A stretch of 20,424 nt of DNA from a virus. The stretch spans positions 1 through 20,424 of IMG/VR virus record IMGVR_UViG_3300049995_000166, one strand, 5' to 3'. Numbering within the stretch: the stretch's first letter is position 1; the number at the start of each line of letters is the position of its first letter. The notes beneath the pieces were generated by a model. It searched no databases. It saw nothing but the letters and a program-made list of their open reading frames with translations, and had not been told where the DNA came from. Shown here in pieces: positions 13,066 to 18,817 of this stretch. The position numbers and the translations under genes are program-made.

Positions 13066-13376
13066 AAAGGGCTCGTCTGGAAAAGACTTGGCACGATATC
13101 ATTGACCACTTTCAGCACGATGCGCAGCGGAATCTTGGTCTTCACAGCTTCAAGCGTAACCGAAGGGTCAGCCTTGCTCCACGCCTTAAAGAAGGCTTTA
13201 ACACTCAGGTCAAGCGGGTTCTGGTCCTTTGTTTGGTAGATTTCGGCGAAGTCTTCCACAGTCAAGTCGCAGTACGGAATGTTTCCGCCTAGCTCCTCAA
13301 CGTAGATTTGGTGTTGCATGAGTTTCTCTGTCTTTGCGAGGACCTTAGCGAACGTCAGCTGTTTCTCCTTGGTCAT
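13020..13376 (-). CDS. tail assembly chaperone (G-like, upstream frame)
   Basis: The 118-residue product starts at ATG 13376, 13 bases after a tail-tube-like gene, and precedes the tape measure region, the standard place of lambda G-type tail chaperones. It is mostly helical: LTFAKVLAKTEKLMQHQIYV, a loop with PYCDLTVEDFAEIYQTKD, then a helical region ending VLKVVNDIVPSLFQ. The last 14 residues (ETSPVRPSAEQSTS) are low complexity, as expected if the functional extended form leaves this frame earlier. A slippery heptamer at codons 103-104 would yield the longer GT-type product. Such chaperones coat the tape measure protein until tail tube polymerisation. Sequence identity to known families was not established; position and frameshift carry the call. 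Confidence 0.75.
   Translation of the reverse strand: MTKEKQLTFAKVLAKTEKLMQHQIYVEELGGNIPYCDLTVEDFAEIYQTKDQNPLDLSVKAFFKAWSKADPSVTLEAVKTKIPLRIVLKVVNDIVPSLFQTSPLETSPVRPSAEQSTS
13065..13071 (-). promoter_or_regulatory. slippery heptamer C_CCT_TTA for programmed -1 ribosomal frameshift
   Basis: On the minus strand the sequence CCCTTTA is placed in frame as C CCT TTA: CCT is codon 103 and TTA codon 104 of the 13020-13376 gene. This matches the X_XXY_YYZ rule for -1 slippage (CCC and TTT after slipping). The next codon in the new frame is AGA, leading into the chaperone extension. The original frame ends 15 codons later. No clear stimulatory hairpin or pseudoknot was identified by eye. Confidence 0.7.
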
Positions 13377-13388
13377 TCCTGTTCACCC

Positions 13389-13820
13389 TTAGGCTATGGC
13401 TACGCTTGCCGACTTAGCTCTGAACCCGGTGGTTATGTATGCTGGCGCGTTCTTTGGAGACGCCACTGAAGGCTGCGGGAAGATGACGCCTGTGAGTGAA
13501 ACGGTGATTTTGCTGCCTGTTCCTCCGTCGTATTCTAGGGTCATGGTGTACTCTTCGAATGTCGTCTGAAGCGGCGCTGATCTCTCGAGCTGGATTTTGC
13601 CGTCCGCTCCAACCTTGAAGCCTTCCTTGATTGTGCCTCCGAACTCTTTCAGTAGAGGCGCCCAGATCTGTATGGTGTCGTACCCTATGGTGTCGATGCC
13701 TTCGATGTTCTGTTTAGGCTCGAAGGTTACCTCTTGCGCTATGAAGCTGCCTTTGTCTCCTGGCGTTGTTTTGGTGATTTTCACCGCAACGTTTTTTCCG
13801 ACATACACGTTTGCGCTCAT
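13389..13820 (-). CDS. major tail (tube) protein paralogue, short form
   Basis: ATG 13820 is preceded by GGAGG. The 143-residue protein is beta-rich and shares a strongly conserved block with the adjacent longer gene (from AQEVTFEPKQNIEGIDTIGY at about 28-47, then DTIQIWAPLLKEFGGTIKEG), and a similar C-terminus (VIFPQPSVASPKNAPAYITT). The size, strand content and place immediately before the tail chaperone and tape measure genes fit a siphovirus tail tube subunit. It is about 70 residues shorter than its neighbour because it lacks an inserted N-terminal region. Which paralogue forms the tube is not determinable here. Confidence 0.75.
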   Translation of the reverse strand: MSANVYVGKNVAVKITKTTPGDKGSFIAQEVTFEPKQNIEGIDTIGYDTIQIWAPLLKEFGGTIKEGFKVGADGKIQLERSAPLQTTFEEYTMTLEYDGGTGSKITVSLTGVIFPQPSVASPKNAPAYITTGFRAKSASVAIA

Positions 13821-13850
13821 GTTTCTTTTTTTCCTCCTTTCATTTTGTTA

Positions 13851-14483
13851 CTACGAAATCGTCTTTGCAGTCTGCGCCCTGAACGGCGTGACTATGAAGA
13901 CTGGTGCATTCTTGGGGCTTGGGATGCTGCCTTCTGGAAAACGAACATTGTCCAACCCGACTTTAACGATTGAGCCTCCCTGATTCCAGGTGACGATTAT
14001 GCCGAACGGCTCAACAGTCGTGGTTCTAACAGCTTCTATCCTGTTCAGTTGCTCAAGACTGTTCTTTAAAACTTCCTTGATCGAGCCGGAATATTCTTTT
14101 AGCAGAGGAGCCCATATTTGGATTGTGTCATAGCCTAAAGCGTCTATTCCTTCGATCGCCTGTTTCGGCTCGATCGTGATTTCTTGAGCGTAGTAAGGCG
14201 AGAGATTATATCGATATGATATGTAAACTGTTTTACCAGTGTCTCCAGCAGCAAAAGTCACGACTTTCGTAGTGTCGTTGACGGCGGTCGGCGTAATCGT
14301 GTTGCCGGATCCGTCAACCACGCTAACATGAGCCACCTCATTCGCAACACCATCCTGATCTCTATCGCTTATTGGACCGTTGTTTAAAGTTACCTGGTAT
14401 GGCGAGCCAGGAATAGTTTTTTGCTCTCTATCTATCGGAGTTTGAATTATGATTGATACGTCTTTTCCAACATACGCGCTCAT
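13851..14483 (-). CDS. major tail protein paralogue, long form with inserted domain
   Basis: ATG 14483 follows GGAGGTTTC. The 210-residue protein shares the block AQEITIEPKQAIEGIDALGY (99-118), DTIQIWAPLLKEYSGSIKE and the C-terminal PSPKNAPVFIVTPFRAQ with the next gene. Between the common N-terminus (MSAYVGKDVSI) and this block lie about 70 extra residues with strand-rich character (HVSVVDGSGNTITPTAVND, VVTFAAGDTGKTVYISYRYN) and a DRDQDG motif at 40-45 followed by E49, resembling a calcium-binding loop. The insert may form an Ig-like domain projecting from the tail. The two genes are 30 bases apart and arose by tandem duplication. Confidence 0.75.
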   Translation of the reverse strand: MSAYVGKDVSIIIQTPIDREQKTIPGSPYQVTLNNGPISDRDQDGVANEVAHVSVVDGSGNTITPTAVNDTTKVVTFAAGDTGKTVYISYRYNLSPYYAQEITIEPKQAIEGIDALGYDTIQIWAPLLKEYSGSIKEVLKNSLEQLNRIEAVRTTTVEPFGIIVTWNQGGSIVKVGLDNVRFPEGSIPSPKNAPVFIVTPFRAQTAKTIS

Positions 14484-14486
14484 CTT

Positions 14487-14903
14487 TTATGAAACCTCCA
14501 AAACGTAGAAAATGGGATATCTGATGCTATGACGAAAAATAAGCCGCCTGGTCTCGTTCAACGACATAACCAAAGGCGCCCCAAGGCTTACCCCAATGGC
14601 TCTGAAGTCTGCTAGGGCTTTCAGAAGCACTTTGCGGACTTGGGCGGTTATGAGGTCGCGGCTTTCCTCAGCCCTTGCCCAAACATCAACTTGAACTTGA
14701 GCTTCAGACCATTCGTAGCGTTTTGTTCCGTCATAAGCATCGTTCAAGCCAGATACTTCGCCCTGGTCTACTGTGTCTGTTACTGTTATCTCTGGCAAAA
14801 ACATCATCTTACCCATAGGCCAGTGCAAATAGATTGGTACATTTCCAGCCGCATCGTATCCGAGAAGAGTTCCCAAGGCAGTGTCAGCTTTTAGGACGTC
14901 CAC
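14487..14903 (-). CDS. neck / tail terminator-like protein (start uncertain)
   Basis: The frame gives 138 residues from GTG 14903, but no ribosome binding site precedes that codon. The frame is open back to the upstream TAA (14937-14939), adding TTDLASVKQKI before VDVLKADTALGTLLGYD, which extends a plausible first helix. An ACG codon directly after that TAA lies nine bases after GGGG and could be a non-standard start. The middle has strands (PIYLHWPMGKMMFLPEITVT) and the central YEWSEAQVQVDVWARAEESR pattern typical of tail terminator or DUF3168-type proteins, then a helix and a last strand pair. Location between connector and tail tube genes agrees. Such proteins cap the tail tube and join it to the head. 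Confidence 0.7.
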   Translation of the reverse strand: MDVLKADTALGTLLGYDAAGNVPIYLHWPMGKMMFLPEITVTDTVDQGEVSGLNDAYDGTKRYEWSEAQVQVDVWARAEESRDLITAQVRKVLLKALADFRAIGVSLGAPLVMSLNETRRLIFRHSIRYPIFYVLEVS

Positions 14904-14936
14904 GATTTTTTGTTTGACACTAGCTAAATCCGTCGT

Positions 14937-15284
14937 TTAAACCATCCCCAAGCTTTCTGGTCCTTCAGGCACAACTTTGCCATAGTAGGCATAAATCCGG
15001 TCAACATCAGCTTTCCAAGTATTCAGGTTTTCTTGGATCTGCTGTTCGCTTAAGCCAGATTGGCCCATGCGAAATCTCATGTCAGGCCTTGAAAAAATGC
15101 GGATAGCCGTGAGAAGGGCTGAAAGGTTCTTTATTCTGGTCGGCACCGGAGCAGACTGGACGCCTAGGTCATCATCGATTTGTTGGTCGCTATACACAAT
15201 GATGCTGTTTATGTCCGCGTCATTGATTATGTCAGATGTGACCCCTGTAACGAGGCGGATGTCTGTTGCTATGCAGTAAGGCGT
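14937..15284 (-). CDS. head-tail connector protein (start codon unresolved)
   Basis: Translation upstream of GTG 15197 continues open to the previous gene's TGA (15291-15293) and clearly encodes protein: TPYCIATDIRLVTGVTSDII, then NDADINSIIVYSDQQIDDDL. This fits the helical head-tail connector pattern (DxRxxTG, IxDxDIxxII, IDxxLG). No ATG, GTG or TTG exists in frame between that TGA and 15197. The coordinate given starts at ACG 15284, eleven bases after GGGG. A GTG at 15294 overlapping the stop would be a natural start but is one base out of frame. The C-terminal part is helical (SGLSEQQIQENLNTWKADVD). Connector proteins form the ring between portal and tail. Confidence 0.7.
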   Translation of the reverse strand, partial: TPYCIATDIRLVTGVTSDIINDADINSIIVYSDQQIDDDLGVQSAPVPTRIKNLSALLTAIRIFSRPDMRFRMGQSGLSEQQIQENLNTWKADVDRIYAYYGKVVPEGPESLGMV

Positions 15285-15290
15285 GCTTGG

Positions 15291-15518
15291 TCACTCCCCT
15301 TTCAGGAGATCTCTGAGTTGGTCCACGATTTCTTTGAACTCTTCCGGGGAGACGTTGTCGTCGTCAAAGGCGTCAACAATTGTTTTCAGGGCCTTGGATA
15401 GGGCCTGAGCTTTACCTTTCACCTTAACGTATTTGTCTCGACCAAAATATGCCGCTGCTGCCGCAGTCACCGCAGAAACGATTGTGCCTGCTACCAGGGC
15501 AACTAAACCGATATCCAT
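15291..15518 (-). CDS. single-pass membrane protein (75 aa)
   Basis: ATG 15518 starts a protein with one N-terminal hydrophobic helix (IGLVALVAGTIVSAVTAAAA, about 3-22), then a basic turn (YFGRDKYVKVKGKAQ) and an acidic helical tail (FDDDNVSPEEFKEIVDQLRD). It may be anchored in the membrane with its tail in the cytoplasm. No family is recognised; a small holin-like or virion membrane protein are options. It is the first gene after the A-tract array at 15560-15620, and a weak TATA-like AAATAAAT lies about 27 bases upstream, so it may start a transcript for connector and tail genes. Confidence 0.65.
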   Translation of the reverse strand: MDIGLVALVAGTIVSAVTAAAAAYFGRDKYVKVKGKAQALSKALKTIVDAFDDDNVSPEEFKEIVDQLRDLLKGE

Positions 15519-15559
15519 GCCCTATTATGTTAAGGGAGCATGATTTATTTGATTCTCAC

Positions 15560-15620
15560 CAAAAATGACACACAAAAATTGACGTACAAAAAATGTGTGT
15601 CAAAAATCAGCATACAAAAA
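15560..15620 (-). terminator. phased T-tract array with inverted repeat (terminator and/or operator)
   Basis: CAAAAA occurs on the plus strand at 15560, 15573, 15587, 15601 and 15615, spaced 13, 14, 14 and 14 bases. On the transcribed minus strand this is five TTTTTG tracts, a strong candidate for an archaeal oligo-T terminator at the end of the winged-helix gene. A nine-base inverted repeat, TGACACACA (15566-15574) and TGTGTGTCA (15594-15602), lies within it and could form a hairpin or bind a dimeric regulator. Confidence 0.5.
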
Positions 15621-15870
15621 GCGTACGTAACTGTTTTCCTTTTTCCGTTATTTCGTAAGGAAATCTGGACCCTTTGTTTCCCAATTTCCTGATGTAGCCT
15701 GCCCTTTCCAGATAATTCATTTGGTGGCTGAAGGTTCTGTCTGTCGCAAAAGGCTGGCATGACCCCAAAGCCTTCTTTTTCAGGTCAGTCCAATTAACCC
15801 TGCCCTTTGAAAGCGTCTCCAGAATGGTTCTTCGCAGCTGATCCTTCTCTTGATCCTTCAACTGAGCCAT
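15607..15870 (-). CDS. winged-helix DNA-binding protein (87 aa)
   Basis: The protein has the helix-helix-recognition helix-wing order: QLRRTILETLSKGRVNWTDL, KKALGSCQPFATDRTFSHQM, NYLERAGYIRKLGNKG, then wing RFPYEITEKGKQL. This matches small archaeal winged-helix regulators of the MarR/ArsR-like class. ATG 15870 abuts GGAGGT, whereas TTG 15861 is spaced nine bases from it and may be the true start (84 aa). It overlaps the zinc-ribbon gene upstream by 13 bases. The A-tract and inverted-repeat array lies at its 3' end and is a candidate binding site. Its place inside the morphogenesis block is unusual and suggests an inserted accessory cassette. Confidence 0.75.
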   Translation of the reverse strand: MAQLKDQEKDQLRRTILETLSKGRVNWTDLKKKALGSCQPFATDRTFSHQMNYLERAGYIRKLGNKGSRFPYEITEKGKQLRTLFVC

Positions 15871-16139
15871 ACCTCCACTGGCTTAAGGGCTGAATAGTAC
15901 CTGCATGATGGGCAATAATAGATTATGTCCATGGGTTTGTCAGTGTCTCCCTTGGCTGTCTCGCTTTCAAATGGTCCGTAGGTGCTGGGCGTCAGGTCAG
16001 GCGTGTAAGGCTGCATCCCGGCTCCGCAAAGGGGACAAAACTTGTAGCAGTCGCAAACTGCGATGTCCGCGGGTCTTCTTCGCTTTAGAATTGCGCCGCA
16101 GTTGGAGCAGACGCCTTCGGCAAATCCAACTTTGTTCAT
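15858..16139 (-). CDS. multi-zinc-ribbon protein (93 aa)
   Basis: Three cysteine clusters are present: CSNCG near residues 11-15, CDCYKFCPLCG near 29-39 and CPSCR near 76-80. These would make one or two zinc ribbons. A linker rich in Pro, Thr and Ser lies between (YTPDLTPSTYGPFESETAKG). No enzymatic motif is present. The gene follows the second beta-propeller-like gene and overlaps the winged-helix gene, so the two may function together, for example as a regulator and adaptor. No named family. Confidence 0.65.
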   Translation of the reverse strand: MNKVGFAEGVCSNCGAILKRRRPADIAVCDCYKFCPLCGAGMQPYTPDLTPSTYGPFESETAKGDTDKPMDIIYYCPSCRYYSALKPVEVWLS

Positions 16140-16146
16140 TTTGGAA

Positions 16147-17040
16147 TCACTCTATCAGCATTCTATAGAATTCTTTGCCTGACTGATTGGCGTAATACAA
16201 ATATTCCTGGTCATCTTCCTTTACAAAAACTAGATTGTGGCAACCCACACCCGTTCCTGAAACATAAGGAAAAGTCCCTACAGGATACATTTTGTCTTCA
16301 TCAAGATGATAACAATAAACTCTCTGAGTCGCAGTTTTCTGGATGTATATTTTGTTTAAGCCGTCATAAGCAACGCCCGTTCCAGTCGAGAAAGTTTCTG
16401 TTTTAGGTGTATAAGAAATATCTGCACTCCATAATCCAGTGCTTATCGTGAAGTAATAGATGGATGACGAACCGCCTCCTCGCAGATAGTATATTCTGTC
16501 TGGATTAAAGCCATAAGTCCAAAGTAAAGCGCATCCTGCTCCAGGAACTGCGGGCAGGACGGGACTCATCTCCGTCCAAGAATCGTTTAAAATTGAGTAG
16601 CGGTACCACTTCGTTGAATTATTACCTATTAGGTAGATGTAGTCGTCGTTGCCTTGAGCGTTATATTCCGTACACGTATGCACCATACCAGAATCGATTG
16701 ACCATTCACTGGTCAAACCTGGGAAGGAAGTGGAAACGAAATACCAGCCTTCCCTAGCAAATTCATAGAAACAAAGAAAAGCATACGGACTTAAATTAAA
16801 TGGGGCAAATAGCCAGATTCCCTTTCTGCTCGGGTCGTTCATGTGCACTATTATTCTGTCAGTTCCTAGTACCATTGATGTAAGTACTATATAGGAGTCC
16901 GTCCATCGGTCGTACCGCCAGAAGGTAGCGGGAGTGCCTCCTAAAAATACATAAATAAACCTGTCGGTTCCTCTTAAGTCATTGAACACGCAGGTTCCTA
17001 GGAGTGCATTCGCTGGTAGAAACCTCAGCCACTGAGACAT
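16147..17040 (-). CDS. Kelch-like beta-propeller protein, second copy
   Basis: ATG 17040 (297 aa) aligns with the paralogue's conserved WLRF segment; TTG 17064 is an alternative with eight extra residues. The sequence consists of repeated four-strand units with aromatic, Asp and Gly positions (RFIYVFLGGTPATFWRYDRW, NDDYIYLIGNNSTKWYRYSI, LNKIYIQKTATQRVYCYHLD), characteristic of Kelch or similar propellers. It ends YLYYANQSGKEFYRMLI, nearly the same as its neighbour. There is no signal peptide. In viruses such propellers are often surface or receptor-binding parts. Its place between capsid and connector genes, in tandem with a diverged copy, suggests a virion decoration or adhesin; that role is inference. 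Confidence 0.7.
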   Translation of the reverse strand: MSQWLRFLPANALLGTCVFNDLRGTDRFIYVFLGGTPATFWRYDRWTDSYIVLTSMVLGTDRIIVHMNDPSRKGIWLFAPFNLSPYAFLCFYEFAREGWYFVSTSFPGLTSEWSIDSGMVHTCTEYNAQGNDDYIYLIGNNSTKWYRYSILNDSWTEMSPVLPAVPGAGCALLWTYGFNPDRIYYLRGGGSSSIYYFTISTGLWSADISYTPKTETFSTGTGVAYDGLNKIYIQKTATQRVYCYHLDEDKMYPVGTFPYVSGTGVGCHNLVFVKEDDQEYLYYANQSGKEFYRMLIE

Positions 17041-17050
17041 TGCCAAATGT

Positions 17051-17998
17051 TTAGAACCACCCAATCAGCATTCTGAAGAATTCGGTTCCAGACTGTCTTC
17101 TATAGTACAGGTATGTTGCTCCGTCGTCGGTTTTAATGAAGGCTAAAGCGTCTCCTGCCAGCGCTGTGCCTGATGTGTATGGATACATTCCTCCAGGATA
17201 CATCTTGTTTTCGTCAAGTTGGAAGTAATATTGTCTGTGGGTTGCGTCTTTCTGTATGTATATTCTGTTCAAGGTGTCATAAGCACACGAACTTCCCGTT
17301 GTGAAGGTTTCTGTTCCTGGGTAATAAGTCACTGCTGTCCATCCTGGCGTCCCGATTGAGTAATAATAGAGGGTTGCGGTTGCGCCGCCTCTAAATGCAT
17401 ACAATCTATCTGCATTAAATCCCCAAGTCCAGCAAAGGTGGCACCCTGCGCCAGCCGTAGCCGTAATTGGATTTGCCATGACGGACCAGGAGTTTCCTGC
17501 AATAGAATACCGATAGAAGGGAGTTGCGCCGTTTCCTATCAAATATATGTAGTCATCGTTTCCAGCAACGTTGTAAGTTGAGCAAGTATGAACCAGGGAG
17601 CCATCAGTGCCCCAAATGGCTGGCAAAGTCGCTACCGAACGAGAAGTCCAAACATTAGTGGCAATGTCGTAATAGCCGAAGCCGCATTGAGTGGTGTAAC
17701 CGTTTAGCAGCCAAATCCTGCCCTCAGCCCCTTGGGAAGGGTCGAAAACCATGCAGGTTCCAGCACCCCAAGTTCCAGAACCTCCCAAAGCACCGGGAGA
17801 TGCCAATAATTCAAAGGAATCTGTCCAAGTGTCGTATCTATAAAAAGCGGCAATTCCAGCCATGATATAGATAAAACGGTTGGTGCCTCTTTCATCAGTA
17901 CAAATACAATGACCCGCAGCAGAGGTCACAGGGATAAATCTTAACCATTGAAAATTCGGCAGGTCAATTCCTTTTTTCAAATTTAACGTTACAGGCAT
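17051..17998 (-). CDS. Kelch-like beta-propeller protein, first copy
   Basis: ATG 17998 follows GGAGG by ten bases. The 315-residue protein has six or so repeats with the pattern strand, Gly, strand, Tyr (RFIYIMAGIAAFYRYDTWTD, GRIWLLNGYTTQCGFGYYDI, NDDYIYLIGNGATPFYRYSI, LNRIYIQKDATHRQYYFQLD), each pairing an xIYxx strand with a Tyr-rich strand as in Kelch propellers. It is a full-length paralogue of the following gene (shared WLRF start, TETFTTGSS centre and QSGTEFFRMLI end). The N-terminal 15 residues (MPVTLNLKKGIDLPN) are extra and may be an attachment segment. A surface or host-recognition role is likely but inferred. Confidence 0.75.
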   Translation of the reverse strand: MPVTLNLKKGIDLPNFQWLRFIPVTSAAGHCICTDERGTNRFIYIMAGIAAFYRYDTWTDSFELLASPGALGGSGTWGAGTCMVFDPSQGAEGRIWLLNGYTTQCGFGYYDIATNVWTSRSVATLPAIWGTDGSLVHTCSTYNVAGNDDYIYLIGNGATPFYRYSIAGNSWSVMANPITATAGAGCHLCWTWGFNADRLYAFRGGATATLYYYSIGTPGWTAVTYYPGTETFTTGSSCAYDTLNRIYIQKDATHRQYYFQLDENKMYPGGMYPYTSGTALAGDALAFIKTDDGATYLYYRRQSGTEFFRMLIGWF

Positions 17999-18003
17999 CT
18001 TAT

Positions 18004-18216
18004 TTATTCCTCCTTAAATTTTTCATATTGAACTTTGTACTCTTCAGCGATTCTTTTGGCGATTCTTTCTGCTTCCGTCTTCGTCATTAACTGGAAGCCT
18101 TCTACGCTCGGTTTTATGTCTTGGTCCATGACGACTGCGCCGTCTTCACGGATTATCCGAAAACCGTAACCTTTTCTCCTTTCGTAAACTTCTGATTTAA
18201 ACTCCAATTTAATCAC
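18004..18216 (-). CDS. small hypothetical protein (70 aa), YegP/DUF1508-like pattern
   Basis: The frame starts at GTG 18216; TTG 18207 lies six bases after AAGGTG and is an alternative. The sequence GYGFRIIREDGAVVMDQDIK followed by a helix (TKTEAERIAKRIAEEYKVQY) gives a strand-strand-helix unit like DUF1508 (YegP) domains, in which a segment with a GxxxRIxxxNGxxV-type motif precedes a helix. Function of that family is not established. It is the gene before the propeller pair, five bases from the first. Confidence 0.55.
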   Translation of the reverse strand: MIKLEFKSEVYERRKGYGFRIIREDGAVVMDQDIKPSVEGFQLMTKTEAERIAKRIAEEYKVQYEKFKEE

Positions 18217-18217
18217 C

Positions 18218-18577
18218 TTATGAAAATGTCATCTTGCTCCTTTGGCACTCGTTATATTCGATGTTTGCTCGCTGCATAACTTCAAACCGCTGGTCAACAG
18301 GGACTTGGAAAACGGGCAAAACGCCTTGTTGTGAACCAACACTGGGCGATGCTGCTCCTGAAGTCGCGCCTCCAGTTGGTATGGTGTTAGCCCCATATAG
18401 AGCGCCTGGACTAAGATTGTCTGCGCTAACTCTCAATCCCGAATTTGGGGTGGTGGTTAAAGTTAGTTTTCCCAAGATTGCGAGTAATTGGTTAAGTTTT
18501 TGCAGTTCCTGGAATATGCTTTTGAATGCTTTTTCGTATTGCCCCGACGGATAAAATGCTTCTTCTGATTCAGCCAT
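18218..18577 (-). CDS. hypothetical protein (119 aa) downstream of the capsid gene
   Basis: The frame reaches TTG 18628, but ATG 18577 with AGGAAG upstream is the better start. The N-terminal third is helical (EKAFKSIFQELQKLNQLLAI). The middle is low complexity, rich in Gly, Ala, Ser and Thr (GANTIPTGGATSGAASPSVG), probably flexible. The C-terminal part is more ordered (VPVDQRFEVMQRANIEYNEC). There is no signal or membrane segment. It may be a minor structural protein. Nothing named is recognised. Confidence 0.55.
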   Translation of the reverse strand: MAESEEAFYPSGQYEKAFKSIFQELQKLNQLLAILGKLTLTTTPNSGLRVSADNLSPGALYGANTIPTGGATSGAASPSVGSQQGVLPVFQVPVDQRFEVMQRANIEYNECQRSKMTFS

Positions 18578-18760
18578 TTCAAATTCTTCCTGTCTCGCTA
18601 CGGGAGAAAGCCAAGGGAGACAATTCAACTTAATCCAAACTCTCAGGCAATTTTCCCTTATTCAAAGATTTCTCTTTAAATTGGTAATTATTTGCTGTTG
18701 AATCCGAATCAAGTCTTAACCTTGAATTATCTTCCTCCCATAGTTTCGAGGGTTACTCCT

Positions 18761-18785
18761 GCCAACACAAAAAAGAGATGTTGGC
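18761..18785 (-). terminator. hairpin with T-rich loop downstream of the capsid gene
   Basis: GCCAACA (18761-18767) and TGTTGGC (18779-18785) are perfect seven-base inverted repeats. The minus-strand loop carries TCTCTTTTTTG. This lies 32 bases after the capsid gene stop and may terminate or attenuate capsid transcription. The remaining gap up to 18577 shows no gene; ATTTAAAG near 18675 is only a weak TATA candidate. Confidence 0.45.
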
Positions 18786-18817
18786 GTCGTCTCAATTTTC
18801 AGGGACTCAAAGGGAGT

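Noticed and set aside
15560-15620. CRISPR-like repeat array
   Set aside because: Units are only about 14 bp with no spacer structure and no Cas genes nearby; better described as an A-tract array.
15545-15760. Minus-strand frame overlapping the winged-helix gene
   Set aside because: Overlaps the winged-helix domain in another frame and runs through the T-tract array; a shadow.
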